A DNA stretch of 64,000 nucleotides from Berberis thunbergii (GCA_003290165.1 QNQO01001174.1:248001-312000), one strand, 5' to 3'; counted from the stretch's first letter, positions 36,582-47,403 are shown. Translations and numbers: made by a program. Notes: generated from the sequence alone by a model not told the origin.

Positions 36582-38513
36582 TCCCACGTCGCCTGAAACA
36601 AGGCTTGTCCACAAGCCTGAAAATCCAAAAAACGTACACAAATTGCTCGTAGTCTTTCCAAGTAGCGTCCTCCACAGGGGGTCGGTCGACTTGATAAGCC
36701 ATCTTGTAGTTTCTTTGGGCCACTTGATAAGCCAGCGGTCCTGAATAGTGAATTTAGTAAGGGCTCGATAGTCATCACACATGCGCCAAGAGCTATCCTT
36801 CTTTTTAACCAAGAGAACTGATGAAGAATAAGGATTGGAACTAGATTGAATAAGGCCTGCAACCTTCAATTTAGATACAACGTTATCAAAGTCGGTCGTT
36901 TGAAAGTGAGGATAACAATATGGTCGAACAGTTACTGGAGAATCAACTGGTAAAATCGAGATGTGATGAGCATGTGATCGGCCGGGGAAAAGGGTGATGG
37001 GATTGCCAACATCATCTGAAAATTCAGCAACAAGTGGCGGAACGACATCAGGAATGGAAGCGCCTAGGGCAACTTCCTGACTTAATTGTAAAATAATGTC
37101 GTGATGCTCCTGTTGTAATGAACGATGGACCGGGGTATTAGCCAAGACCATAGGAGAATTGTCGCCAAATAATGTATAAGTACGATTTGCCACCAAGAAT
37201 GTCATAATCAGCTTGGAAAAGTCCCAAGTAATAAGACCCAAAGAGCGAAGCCATTCAGCACCTAGAACCACATCACATCCAGTGATACCAAGAAGTAAGA
37301 AGTGGCCGTGGAACTCATAATCTTGTAATTGAAGGGAAACATCCCGACAATAGCCAGGACTATGCAAATGGCCACCATCCGCAAGCATGACACGTAAAAC
37401 ACCATCGTCGTGGATTGGAAACCCACATTGTTTGGCAAAAGACGGGTGCAAAAAATTATGAGTTGAACCAGAGTCAACTAGGACAGTGACAGACATGTGT
37501 TTTAATTGTCCAGTAATACGCATGATATCAGGCCGTGGGGACCCGAGAAGTGCATGAAGAGAAATCCCTAGAGGAGGTTCAGATAAAGTATGATCCAAAA
37601 CAGGAGGGTCAGCATCATAAACGTCTTCGTTTTCCTTATTACCCTCAAGGAGCAAAACGTGGGGCTGAGGACAACGATGGCCATGCTTATATACTTCATC
37701 GCAGTTAAAGCAAAGTCCTTTGGCACGACGGTCCTGTTGTTCAGCCCAGGACAGACGTTTAACACCTGCTGGGATACTAGCAACTGGCGTTGAAGGATTT
37801 GTAGCAGGCACTGGGTTAGCAAAATGTTGGACAGGCCCTTTAGATCGAGTAGCATTAAGGGCATCTTCTTGACATAAAGCCAACTCAAAAGCATGTGTAA
37901 TACTGGTAGGGTGTAACATCCGAACGCCTGCTTGAATATCAACACGCAAACCTGATAGAAACATGCTAATCTGATGTGGTTCAGATAACCCGGGCACCAA
38001 ATTAGATAGCTTTTCGAACTCGGTAATAAATGAGCGAATCGTGCCTCGTTGTACTAACTTGGAAAGAGAACTACACGGGTCGATATGTTCGCGAGAACTA
38101 AAGCGAGAGCAAAGAGCTTTCGAAAACTGTGGCCACGTTAGTGTGCCGAGTGATTGGCGAATCCATCGATACCAAGAGTTGGCATCACCCTGAAGGTGAA
38201 GAGCGGCAACGGGTAGCATCTGCTCGCTGGAAAGGCCATTGAGTTCCTGGTACTGCTCGGCCTGAAATAACCAACCATATGGATCAGTTCCGTCGAAACG
38301 GGGTAAATCAATACGGAGGCCCTTGCCCGAAATAGGAATAATTGGTCGTTGTGGATCCGGTGGAACATACGGTGCTGGCCGACCTGGTTGGAGATTCCGT
38401 AATGCCTCTAGAATAGTGGCATTAGTGGCCTCAAGGGTGTGGAGGTGGGATGTAATCCCAGTAACTTGAGCAGTAAGCTCATTGATCTGCTCTTGTAATT
38501 CAGCAACTGTCAT
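36576..38513 (-). CDS. Gag-protease-partial reverse transcriptase ORF of the Gypsy-type element
   Basis: 645 residues uninterrupted. Order: N-terminal coiled-coil-like segment; retrotransposon gag core (LPRFDGTDPYGWLFQAEQY, WPQFSKALCSRF); zinc knuckle CFNCDEVYKHGHRC; aspartic protease VLVDSGSTHNFL; then reverse-transcriptase start with SSVLLVKKKDSSWRMCDDY and ALTKFTIQDR. After that, homology is lost and the frame runs through a short remnant of the far 3' part of pol into the LTR edge. A 12-bp repeat (CTTGATAAGCCA) at about 36688 and 36723 sits at the junction, suggesting a deletion by short homology. The YxDD active site, RNase H and integrase are absent, so it is non-autonomous. Confidence 0.9.
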   Translation of the reverse strand: MTVAELQEQINELTAQVTGITSHLHTLEATNATILEALRNLQPGRPAPYVPPDPQRPIIPISGKGLRIDLPRFDGTDPYGWLFQAEQYQELNGLSSEQMLPVAALHLQGDANSWYRWIRQSLGTLTWPQFSKALCSRFSSREHIDPCSSLSKLVQRGTIRSFITEFEKLSNLVPGLSEPHQISMFLSGLRVDIQAGVRMLHPTSITHAFELALCQEDALNATRSKGPVQHFANPVPATNPSTPVASIPAGVKRLSWAEQQDRRAKGLCFNCDEVYKHGHRCPQPHVLLLEGNKENEDVYDADPPVLDHTLSEPPLGISLHALLGSPRPDIMRITGQLKHMSVTVLVDSGSTHNFLHPSFAKQCGFPIHDDGVLRVMLADGGHLHSPGYCRDVSLQLQDYEFHGHFLLLGITGCDVVLGAEWLRSLGLITWDFSKLIMTFLVANRTYTLFGDNSPMVLANTPVHRSLQQEHHDIILQLSQEVALGASIPDVVPPLVAEFSDDVGNPITLFPGRSHAHHISILPVDSPVTVRPYCYPHFQTTDFDNVVSKLKVAGLIQSSSNPYSSSVLLVKKKDSSWRMCDDYRALTKFTIQDRWLIKWPKETTRWLIKSTDPLWRTLLGKTTSNLCTFFGFSGLWTSLVSGDVGC

Positions 38514-38689
38514 GATAACGTGCCGAAATTGGTGTGGATAGTGGCGTGGTGTAGATTAATTAGGAGATGAAATTGAAAGGAATCGGGGAATTCTGGAGTC
38601 GAGGAAATCTGGAATTATGAAATCGAGGAAATTGATGAAACGCTGGAATCGGGATGAAGTTATGAATATGGATGCGCTGGGATGAAACG

Positions 38690-39060
38690 AGGAAGTGGTG
38701 GAGATGCAGGGGATCTGTTGCGAAGCGGTGCTGTGGCGAGGGTCGAGGGGAGCTGTTGCGAGGGTGAAGGGGGCGGAACAAGGCGCTGGCGAAGGGGTGC
38801 GGAGGCCGGAGGGGGTAGTGGCGAGGGCGAAGGGGGCGGAAGTGATGGCGGAGTGGTGCTATTGCGAGGGCGAAGGGGTGTTATTGCGAGGGAAAGGGGT
38901 GATGTTGCGAAGCGGTGCTGCGGCGGAGGGAGCTTTTGCGAGGGCGGAGGGGTGTTGTTGCAAGGGCGAAGGGCTGATGCGATGGCGGTTGCGGCGAAGG
39001 GATCTGAATCGGAGATGATGCTGAGGATGATGGCGACGGTGGAGCTGTTGCGAGGTATTT
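38690..39060 (-). repeat. GC-rich degenerate repeats in the element leader
   Basis: On the plus strand, units of the type TTGCGAGGGCGAAGGGG recur many times. They lie between the LTR/primer site and gag, in the untranslated leader, and create spurious Gly/Arg-rich frames on the plus strand. Confidence 0.8.
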
Positions 39061-39187
39061 TATTTTATTTTATTATTTTTTTTTTTGTGGGGATGAAAAT
39101 CTGGGAGATCGAAGGTTGTGTGGATGGTGAAGAATGAACGAACAAGAAAAAAATTTGGCTCAGAATCGATGATGCTCTGATACCAGA

Positions 39188-39476
39188 TAATAGAGACCTT
39201 GACCTTTTGATTGGAGATCAAACCACCTAGATCCTTTGATTGGGGATCAGCCACCAAATAATTAAATAAAACTTGTATTGCTTGCCTAAACTCTATTACA
39301 TCATATGTATTTATAACTGAAAGCAAAGAATACTACTTCCTAATTGAATTCAATCCTAATTCTAATCAAACAATAGCTCCTAATTCAAAACAAGCTAATA
39401 TTCCCTAATTAGAATATTGTTATAACTAAGACATTCTAATCTCAAGTAAATACTAAATAGGATTAGTATCCTAACA
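39188..39476 (-). repeat. 5' LTR of the Gypsy-type element
   Basis: 289 bp, the partner of 36293-36581. Ends two bases before the tRNA-Met primer-binding site. Confidence 0.92.
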
Positions 39477-39699
39477 CTCGCCGCCTTGCACATCACATCA
39501 CATTACATTTGATCTTCATGAGTCATCCGCCACCCTTTTCAACCGCGGCTAATAACTACTCAAATCCTCTATCAAATCCAAGTCTCTCACTCGATATTTG
39601 ATGGATATTGCTCCATGCGCACCCCTTTGCATAGTCTCCATTTTGCATGCTCCCCCTTTCTGGGGACAATGCCTCAAACATTTCCATCTCTTGATCCCG

Positions 39700-40545
39700 C
39701 TTGTATGAACTTCTAGTCAGAGAAAAACTCTTTTGGCATTATAAATCCGGAGTCTTCGGACTCTCTGACGGTGATATAAACACCAAATTCATTCACCTCT
39801 CAGCCTTGATGCATCGTAAATTGAATTTTATTCCGAGACTTAAAAGATCAGGCAAACAACTGGCAGTCTGAGCCGATGGCTATTGGTCATGTCCTGAAGG
39901 ACTACTTCTCCAACATTTTCCAATCATCCCAACCCAACCATACCCTAATATCCTTAAGCTATTTCATTCGGTTATCTCTGATACAGATAATGAATCTCCC
40001 TTAACTATCCTCAACGATGACCTCATTAAGGACACTGTGTTTGCCTTGGGTAGTCATAAAGCCCCGAATTCTGATGGTTTCCATGCTTTATTCTTTCAAC
40101 ATTATTGGGACATTGTCAAATAGGATGTCATTGCTGTGGTCCAAAATTTTTCTCTACCAGAAGGATGAACCCATAGTTGAACGGAACTTTTGAAGCTCTA
40201 TTGCCTAAGGTTGAGAATGCTTTCACTTTCTACAAATTTCGTCCCATCGGACTTGTAATGTCATCTATAAGGTTATTTCTAAAATTATCGCCGACAAATT
40301 CAAACCTTTTTTAGATAACATTATCTCTCCTAATCAATGTGTTTTCTTGAAAGGGCAGTCCATATCTGATAATATTAGTCTAGCCCTCGAGACTTTCTTC
40401 CAGAAGAAGCATTTTAGACAGAAATCTCAGGGCTGATGATAATTAAAATAGATATGGCCAAAGCCTATGACTGGGTAGAATGCTCATTCATCCTCCAAAT
40501 CTTTCAACAATTGAGTTTTTTCTGCCGTATGGATAGAGATGATCG
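39700..40545 (+). pseudogene. L1-type LINE reverse transcriptase remnant
   Basis: Broken frames in order show GDINTKFIHLSALMHRKLN, then FALGSHKAPNSDGFHALFFQ (the LINE motif K-A-P-G-P-D-G-F with G-P changed to N-S), YKVISKIIADKFKPFLDNII with SPNQCVFLKGQSISDN, and IKIDMAKAYDWVEC, which has the catalytic Asp of motif A. Stops (for example TAG near 40122 and TGA TGA near 40435) and shifts interrupt it. The 3' part is cut by the TRIM element at 40633. Confidence 0.85.
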
Positions 40546-40632
40546 AGCAATGCATTTCTACTTCCTCCATTCGGATCCTATTGAACGACTATCTTCTCCC
40601 CTTATTAAAGCTTTCCTGAGGGATAAGAGGCA

Positions 40633-41279
40633 TGTGGAGCCCCAGTACGTGGGTGGAAGCAACAAAACCTTGAGGGGGAGGGTGAGGGTTGGAGCCCAAT
40701 AGGCCCAACAGGCCCGTGGATCCCAAGAGAGGTTGGGCTAGCTACCAAGGGGGATCATAGTTCCACATCGCCTGGGTGCAGGATGGTGATGTGCTATATA
40801 TGTGTGAGGTTGAATCCCCATAGTAAGAGGCTTTTTAAAACCATGCAGGCCGGTTGGGCCCAAAGCGGACAATATCTTACTGTGCGGATCGGGTCGTTAC
40901 AGAATGATATCAGAGCCTGACCTAGCCGAAGTATGTCACGTGGAGGTGGGCCCTCGGGCAACGTGGACGTTGTACCTGTGTGGCCAACGAGGACGTTGGA
41001 CCTTAAGGGGTGGATTGTGAGACCCTAAGTGGGCGGACCTGAGGTGAGGTTGAGGGTAAGGGTTGGAGGCCAACAGGCCTAAGAGGCCCAATAGGCCGAG
41101 AGAGGTTGGGCGAGCTACACGGGGAATCATAGTCCCATATCGCCTGGGTAGGGGAGGAGGATGATCCTTATATGTGCAGAGTCAGCTCCCCAATGTATAG
41201 AGGCCTTTTAAAGCCGTGAGGGCCGGATGGTAGCTCGAAGCGGACAATATCTGTACAGTGCGGGAGGGGGGTCGTCACA
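40633..41279 (+). mobile_element. TRIM element (terminal-repeat retrotransposon in miniature)
   Basis: Two LTRs of about 265 bp (40633-40901 and 41016-41279) flank only 114 bp. Left LTR starts TGTGGAGCCCC, right LTR TGTGAGACCCTAAG; both end GGGTCGT(T/C)ACA and share ATATCGCCTGGGT/ACATCGCCTGGGT and AAAGCGGACAATATCT (as GAAGCGGACAATATCT on the right). GATATCAGAGCCTGAC right after the left LTR is a mutated tRNA-Met primer site. AAGGGGTGGAT just before the right LTR is the polypurine tract. It encodes nothing and needs another element's enzymes. It interrupts an L1 remnant. Confidence 0.85.
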
Positions 41280-41335
41280 GTTTGGTAGCCCGAAGCGGAC
41301 AATATCTGTACAGTGCGGGAGGGGGGTCGTCACAG
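41280..41335 (+). repeat. Tandem copy of the TRIM LTR end
   Basis: TTTGGTAGCCCGAAGCGG onward repeats the last ~50 bases of the right LTR through GGGGGGTCGTCACAG. A second primer-site-like TTTGGTATCAGATC follows at 41336. Confidence 0.85.
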
Positions 41336-41589
41336 TTTGGTATCAGATCATTTGGTTAGCCTAGGCTGGGGTAGAGTCTAGGTGATCCTCGGAATGTGGA
41401 TATGAGAGAGTAATAGTGTAACTGCCTAGAGATAAAGTGACAAGGGTGAACCTTGAACTTTTAGTATTGTTTCTTTTTCTTCGTGAATCTCGAGATGAAA
41501 TTTCTGTGACTAACTTATTTTAATGTCAATAGTGGATGACATTATTCCATGTCATTTTTTTGTAGCGGTTTGTTATCTGAATCTTTAGT

Positions 41590-44500
41590 TAACTTTTTTT
41601 GCGAATCTCGGGACGAGATTCTTTTGAGTTGTATATATTGTAACACCCGTACTTTTTCAATGACAACAAAAATTTATGCAACTAAAATTCAATTGAATTT
41701 TTTTTTAAAATCTTCTTTCGTTTGACAAGTGGTATTTTTCGAAATTCGCTTAACTTTTTTTCCTCTACCGAATCTCGGGACGAGATTCTTTTGAGTTGTA
41801 TATATTGTAATACCCGCCTAATTAAATAAATAAAAAATTTCTTTTGTAAACCCTAATGTTGATGGGTTGCTACTAAATTGTATTTGGGCTTTCATAGACT
41901 AAGGATTAGGATTTTATTTTGTGAAGATTAAGGGCGGACTGCCTTAGAATTTTAGTGGGGGCGAATAGCCACCCACCCTATAAAGAGAAAACCTTTTTTT
42001 TTTTTTTCTTTATCATTCCTTCCTTCTCTCTCGCTCTCTAGTCTTTTGCCTATCTCCACATTTCTTCTCTCTTTTAGGATTTCTTGACCATGGAGTTCGA
42101 TAGATCTTTTCTCGATCTATCGTATGGCACCAATTTCGTCAGGGTTCGCGTTCTTCATTTCTCATCTTCCGAATCGTTCTCACTTTGCTTGTTGAGAATC
42201 TTTGTTCGCGGTCTCAGATGATCGAACATGGAGAAATCTCGTTCGTTCGGAGCAGATCTGCCGTGTAACGTTTGTCAACAGCCTTGCTCGAATCGCTCAG
42301 AAGTGAAAGCTGGACGTTCAGATGAGGACTAGTTGCCATGTACGCTTTCACTGTTCATACAAGCTCGACAATTACTTCATCAACGATTCCTTTGAAAGAT
42401 TCTTAAGATGTAGTTGTATGTTGTGTGTTGAAGAATTAAAGAGAAGGATCTGAGATGTGTTGAGTGAATGATCTTCAGCCTGAGGAAGACGGGCGAGCTT
42501 CGTATGACGAAGTCTGGTAGTGGTGTCGAGATGAAGTCTCTATTTTGCTCTGTATTGTGTAGTCGTGAAATTGGGCAAGAGATGATTCATGATGATGTTC
42601 ATTTGGGTTCAGCTTCTTCAATTGATAAATGTATATTTCTTCTGCAAGTAGAGATGAAGGTATGGAGAAATAATGTGACATGTAAATATTTTTGGCAAGA
42701 TGTGTCTTCTGGAACGGATGACAAGTGATAGGGGCTTTTTGGCCTGTTCATATTTCTACAAGTTGATGATGGATCATTTACCGATAGTGTCAGGTGTACA
42801 CTAATTTTTTTTTTCCGACAAATTATGTTTTGGATAAACCCATCTAATGTTTCATTTTATTTAGATAGGAGTATGAAAGAGACTTCCAGCCCGGTGTGGA
42901 GATTGATGTGGGGTGCACTTTTGTTCATTGTAGTTTGCATAGAATGTGGTATTGTTGGGGCGTATTGTCTAATGCTAGTTGCTATGAAGGATGTTATAAG
43001 ATGATTGGAAGGTTTAGAATCAAGACAAGGTGTGAAAGTTTCTCCCTTTTTGCATTGTTATGGACGATTTGGAAAGACCACAGTTATAAGTTTTTAATAT
43101 ATGAACTCGGTCATTGTGGAGGTGTTGATCACCATTTAGGTGTTGGGGGTGTCCATGATTGACAATGGAAGAAGTGGTACTGCGTGGTGATGGTGGAGGT
43201 GGTGTGTTAATGCTGTCTGAATGGTGGTGATGGCTTGACGAGCAAGAGGAATGGGATGATAGCGTTGACTATGAAGGGTTATTGCGTGGATCCGTTGCGA
43301 AATCCTTTACGATTTGCGATTTCTTCGGTGAGTTCTCTTTTACCCCTTTCAATTTGTTTTATGTGATGGTTTTGATAGTTATGTGTTGTGTGTTTAATCT
43401 ACTTTGATTAAACACTCATTTTTTTTCTTCCTGATTTTTGCCCTTAACTTGGTAGATTAAATTGATGGGGTTTGATTACTTTAATTAATTGATTTGAATG
43501 AATGAATGGATACCCATTGTAATTCACATTGATTTTAGGCAATTGTCATGGCATTTGGGGTTTTCCAGGTGATCATCATCATTAGAAAAACATGTGCTTG
43601 AGTAGGGTTTGTGTAAGACTAAGGAACCCCTGAGTGTTATCATGAAGAAAATTTGGGCAAATTGTATCTCATAGGTTAGATCAGATGTTACCACATTTAG
43701 GTAGTAAGTGTATGTGCATTTTTGGATTTGTCAAATCCCATCGGGTTGAAATTGAAATTCATCATATGTGTTCATACGGTTTATTAAAGTTGGTTGTCAA
43801 AGTGTTCAGCCACTATCAGAAATATTTTCTCGTTGATTGTCAAAGGTTATAGATACAATGCTCATTTGTTTGATGAAATTCCTTAATGAAATAGAAGATG
43901 GATTCGAGGAAGTTTTACAAGAATGAAAAGAGTCAATTTTGCTTAGTTCCTAATGTATCTCATTGTCATATGCTCTTTTGATCATGATCTGGAAATATTA
44001 TTTTTGGAGTATTTCTTTGGACTTATTTACAAAGCTGACGAGATTGATCCCAATTGCATAACATAAATTAGAAGAAAATTTTCTAGTAATAGATATTGGC
44101 TGGAATTTAACTGAGCACTTGTTTTAGCTTGAGTTTGTATTGTTATGCGAATTGGTGTGCATATTGTTTTTCATATGATGCAAAGAGATGAGATATGTGA
44201 ATTGGAAATGTGTCAAATATTTCTTGTTCCCCAAAAGAATGGTGGGTACTGTGGTTGGTTTACTTATGGTTGACAAAGCGTCACCATAAAAGAGTTTTGA
44301 GGATTTATTTATTTTTATGCTCTTTTCCACAACTCCGAAAAAAAAAGTGAAAAGAAAAGAAACTTTTGTATACAGACTTGCTTGTATACGTGTGATATTA
44401 ATATGGTATGCAGACTTGCTTGCATATCGGTGTACCGTTCCATATGAGTTCTGTTGTACGTGTAGATTTAAGAAATGTTTGCCATGGATCGAACTTCGGG
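41590..44500 (+). mobile_element. Gypsy-type polypurine/LTR junction and probable solo LTR
   Basis: CGAATCTCGGGACGAGATTC followed by TTTTGAGTTGTATATATTGTAA occurs at about 41602-41642 and again at 41769-41810. It is the conserved pol-end and polypurine context of plant chromovirus-type Gypsy elements (usual form GAATTTCGGGACGAAATTC). A more decayed copy is at 41484. The LTR starts at 41806 with TGTAATACCCG, has a TATA box (CCCTATAAAGAG, about 41977) and a pyrimidine-rich leader. The 3' end is not defined, and no primer site or gag follows up to 44500. No other gene is visible in this stretch. Confidence 0.5.
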
Positions 44501-44559
44501 TGAGATGACATGTTCCTCGAGGTGGCACCCCACTTGGAACATCACCATAGGACGGCTAA

Positions 44560-45037
44560 GCAAGTCTTGCTGCCAGCGTTAACCAACTACGCACAAAAAC
44601 CAACTGCACGTCAGTGTTTGGGGGCGGATGAAGGCTTGCAGAACAGGCAGAGCAAGCAGCAGTTCTGCGGCGATGCGGCGTCCTGACAGCGGAGGAGCGG
44701 CGGCCAGGCAGAGGTATCCCTCTCGCAGCCAGACAGAGCGGCGTCCGGTCAGGCAGAGGTATCCCTCTCGCAGGCCCTCTCGCACCCTCTCTCGTCTGTG
44801 CTTCGCACCCTACCCGCGCTAGGCGAAAGAGAACAGCCGTGCACGATGACGGCCAGAGCGTCCCAGTGCACGACGAAGGCCAGATCTGGTGTCGGCGACG
44901 GCTTTCTCGCAGTCCCTTTCGCCTGTTATGCGGATATGAGAAGGAAGATGATGTCGGCGGAGGCTGTCTTAGCATGCCCTCTCGGCGGCGGTTTTCTCGA
45001 GTCGCCCCTTTCCCCTCAATCAGTCTCACAAGAGCTG
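44560..45037. other. GC-rich insert joined to the truncated PDC copy
   Basis: Composition is strikingly GC-rich against AT-rich surroundings. A unit GGCAGAGGTATCCCTCTCGCAG occurs twice (about 44707 and 44754), and CACGATGACGGCCAGAGCGT / CACGACGAAGGCCAGATC are similar. Long frames exist on both strands, none with recognisable family features. The plus-strand frame from ATG 44798 enters the PDC exon in register. Confidence 0.6.
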
Positions 45038-46027
45038 AAGGAACCTTTGAGAGTTAATGTCCTCTTTAAGCATATACAAGCAATGATTTCAGGCAATATT
45101 GCTGTGATAGCTGAGACTGGCGATTCTTGGTTCCACTGCCAGAAACTAAAATTGCCCAAGGGATGTTGGTAAGCAAATACAACCAAAATCTTGCTTTCTG
45201 TTTGTGTTTTTAAACCTCAGTTTAATGCACCTTTATTGTAGCTACGAGTTCCAAATGCAATATGGATCAATCGGATGGTCAGTTGGAGCAACACTTGGAT
45301 ATTTACAGGCTGCAAAAGATAAGCAGATGATTGCATGCATTGGTGATGGAAGCTTTCAGGTCAAAAGGGCAGGCCCGGCAGTATTCTGTACAGTATTTTC
45401 TCTTGTACGCAGGTATTTTTGTTCTAAATTTCCGATTGAACTCTTTGCAGATGACAGCTCAAGATATATCAACCATGATCCGATGTGGACATAATTCAAT
45501 CATCTTCCTCATAAATAATGGTGGGTACACCACAGAGGTCGAGATCCATGATGGCCCCTACAATGTGATTAAGAATTGGAACTACACTGGGTTAGTGGAT
45601 GCAATCCACAATGGCGAAGGCAACTGCTGGACAACCAAGGTATGATTGTCTGTACTATCTAAGATTAGATCAATTTTGAGGTCACACAGTCCGCACAAAA
45701 ATACAAATGACATGGTTGGTTTGCATTGATAGGAAACCTGTAATGACCCCATTTGTGTTAAATTTGGTGATGCAGGTGAAGTGTGAGGAGGAGCTTGTGG
45801 AAGCAATAGCAACAGCAACAGCAACAGGGGACAGGAATGACTGCCTTTGCTTCATAGAGGTGATTGCTCACAAGGATGATACAAGCAAAGAGCTTCTTGA
45901 GTTTGGGTCTAGAGTTGCTGCGCCCACCAAACCCTCAGTAAAACCTTCGGACCATAAAATCAATCATCATATGGCTTCTAGTCACTTTCATATTTTTCAT
46001 AATTCCTGTTTCTCCATAATGAAATGA
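45038..46027 (+). pseudogene. 5'-truncated pyruvate decarboxylase copy (PDC copy 2)
   Basis: Homology to PDC gene 1 starts abruptly inside exon 3 ([19 protein letters not shown]) and continues through introns and exons: 45038-45168, 45242-45359, 45451-45639, 45776 onward. The PYR and middle domains, including the cofactor-activating Glu, are missing, so it cannot be a working decarboxylase. The ThDP-binding GDGSFQ and NNGGYT remain. Oddities: Gly to Cys at the exon 3/4 junction, a Val to Met at the start of exon 5, two extra codons (Thr-Ala) in the poly-Ala/Thr stretch of exon 6, and a small deletion near 45915 that shifts frame, bypasses the normal stop and runs on to TGA at 46025-46027. Its introns and 3' flank match gene 1 best, so it arose from that copy. 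Confidence 0.93.
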
Positions 46028-46445
46028 ATTCAGTGATATTCGCTTTGTGAAATATGAAGTTTTAGTGGACTATTCTCTATGTCAAGTGAATTGATATTAG
46101 TTCTGTGAGGTGGGAACGACCATCATATTGTGTAATGCAACAGCATCTCTCTGTCTCTGTTATTCAGAAATGTCTCTTTTGTATTTTAGACTTGTAGCAG
46201 CATGAATGTGTCTGACCAAATGCTACTTACGATGCGCATAACATTAACACAATAGAAGTGTTTGCATGGATAGCATGGACAGGTTTTACTGATAGTTTTC
46301 AACTCTGTTCATGGATTCAGATGATGGTTGAAAGAGAGAAAGAGAAGCTTTGAGCAATGTGGACATTTGTGATTTCCCAAGCAAATCTTTTTAATAAACC
46401 TGAAATCAGTTGAACTTTTTGGACAAAAGAGCTCTAGTGTTTTTT
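46028..46445 (+). repeat. 3' flank duplicated from PDC gene 1
   Basis: Similar to 35300-35565 (AAATGAATTCAGTGATATTCG, AATAAACCTGAAATCAGTTG). About 190 bp (46190-46380) present here have no counterpart behind gene 1. Confidence 0.8.
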
Positions 46446-46888
46446 ATGCCCTTTGGAGAAACTGTATATTGGTTTCAGTTTTGGTTTGCAGTTGATTGAA
46501 ATTACCCAAAATTTTATCTTTCAAACATGTTATAAAAAGTTTGTATCAATGAAAACACATGCAAGTCTTTTAGCCATCCCACCATCCTAAAGTAACATGG
46601 CAGGTGTGCGTAAACAGGATTGCCATGTTTTTTTTACTAACCCGAAGCGCATATAACACTTAACTAATTAGAAACAAAAAAATTAAACTAAATTCAGGTG
46701 TTCTATCTTTGACACTCCCAATGTATCATGGTTCATTGGTTTGATTGCAAAAGGATCGGAGAACCGATGGTTGAAGACATTGAGTGGAAGATAATCAATA
46801 AATGGGAGGTGACTCCACATTTTGAAACAATGCACTTTTTTTTTTAAATTTATAAAAAAAAAACTACAGGTGCGACGTCAGAGCAATT
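46446..46888. other. Intergenic
   Basis: No gene recognised. Confidence 0.5.
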
Positions 46889-47092
46889 GATAAAATAAAT
46901 GAACAGAGTGAAGCTAGGAACCAGGTATTGTAATTAGATCATGCAACCAGGATGATACGGGCATCATTAGAGAAGGTTTTACAATCTCAAGATACACATA
47001 AACACTTTAGAGATTTCATCATTCTTTCAAGATCATACCACGTCACCTTATTTGCAAAACTTAGTTTTCTAGTATTTTTGAAATGAATAATA
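46889..47092. mobile_element. MITE family C, copy 3
   Basis: GCTAGGAACCAGGTATTG at the left and TTAGTTTTCTAGTATTTTTG at the right parallel the copy at 30378. Internally GAGATTTCATCATTCTTTC and CACGTCACCTTATTTGCAAAA are shared. It lies 0.3 kb upstream of PDC gene 3. Confidence 0.68.
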
Positions 47093-47245
47093 TGAAAAGG
47101 AAAAAAAATGGAGATGGTTCCTCTAGTAACACAGTATTAAAAAAAAATACAAAATTTTAGGTTTGAGAATGAATTTGAGTTTGCTTGTAAGTGTTAAGTG
47201 TAACTCCATTGCTTTTCTATCAAGTAATTTATATTTTCACCCCCC

Positions 47246-47256
47246 TATATATAAAA
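47246..47256 (+). promoter_or_regulatory. Putative TATA box of PDC gene 3
   Basis: TATATATAAAA, about 150 bp before the ATG at 47404, nearly the same spacing as in gene 1. A second candidate, TATAAAT, lies at 47293. Confidence 0.5.
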
Positions 47257-47403
47257 CGTGAATTTCTCTCCAAGTTTTCAACCTTCCTCCCCTATAAATG
47301 AACGATCAACTCGAACTCCTCTGCATTGTGTTTCTTCCTCTCTGTTCTCTCTTCTCTTAGAGACCACCATCAAACACTTCGCTTTAGCTTCTCACCACCA
47401 TTA

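Larger units (their letters stand above)
36293..39476 (-). mobile_element. Ty3/Gypsy-type LTR retrotransposon, internally deleted
   Basis: Two 289-bp direct LTRs (36293-36581 and 39188-39476) differ at one base. Reading on the minus strand, the 5' LTR (right) is followed by TGGTATCAGAGC (39186-39175), a primer-binding site for initiator tRNA-Met. A purine-rich stretch (ACGTGGGA) precedes the 3' LTR. Inside is a single frame with gag, zinc knuckle, protease and the first part of reverse transcriptase; the rest of pol is deleted. No clear target-site duplication was seen, so boundaries rest on LTR identity. Confidence 0.92.

Noticed and set aside
38682..39137. Gly/Glu/Arg-rich plus-strand frames
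   Set aside because: Made by degenerate GC-rich repeats in the untranslated leader of the minus-strand Gypsy-type element.
44556..45029. 157-residue minus-strand frame in the GC-rich segment
   Set aside because: Arg/Pro-rich without family similarity; long frames are expected by chance in GC-rich DNA.
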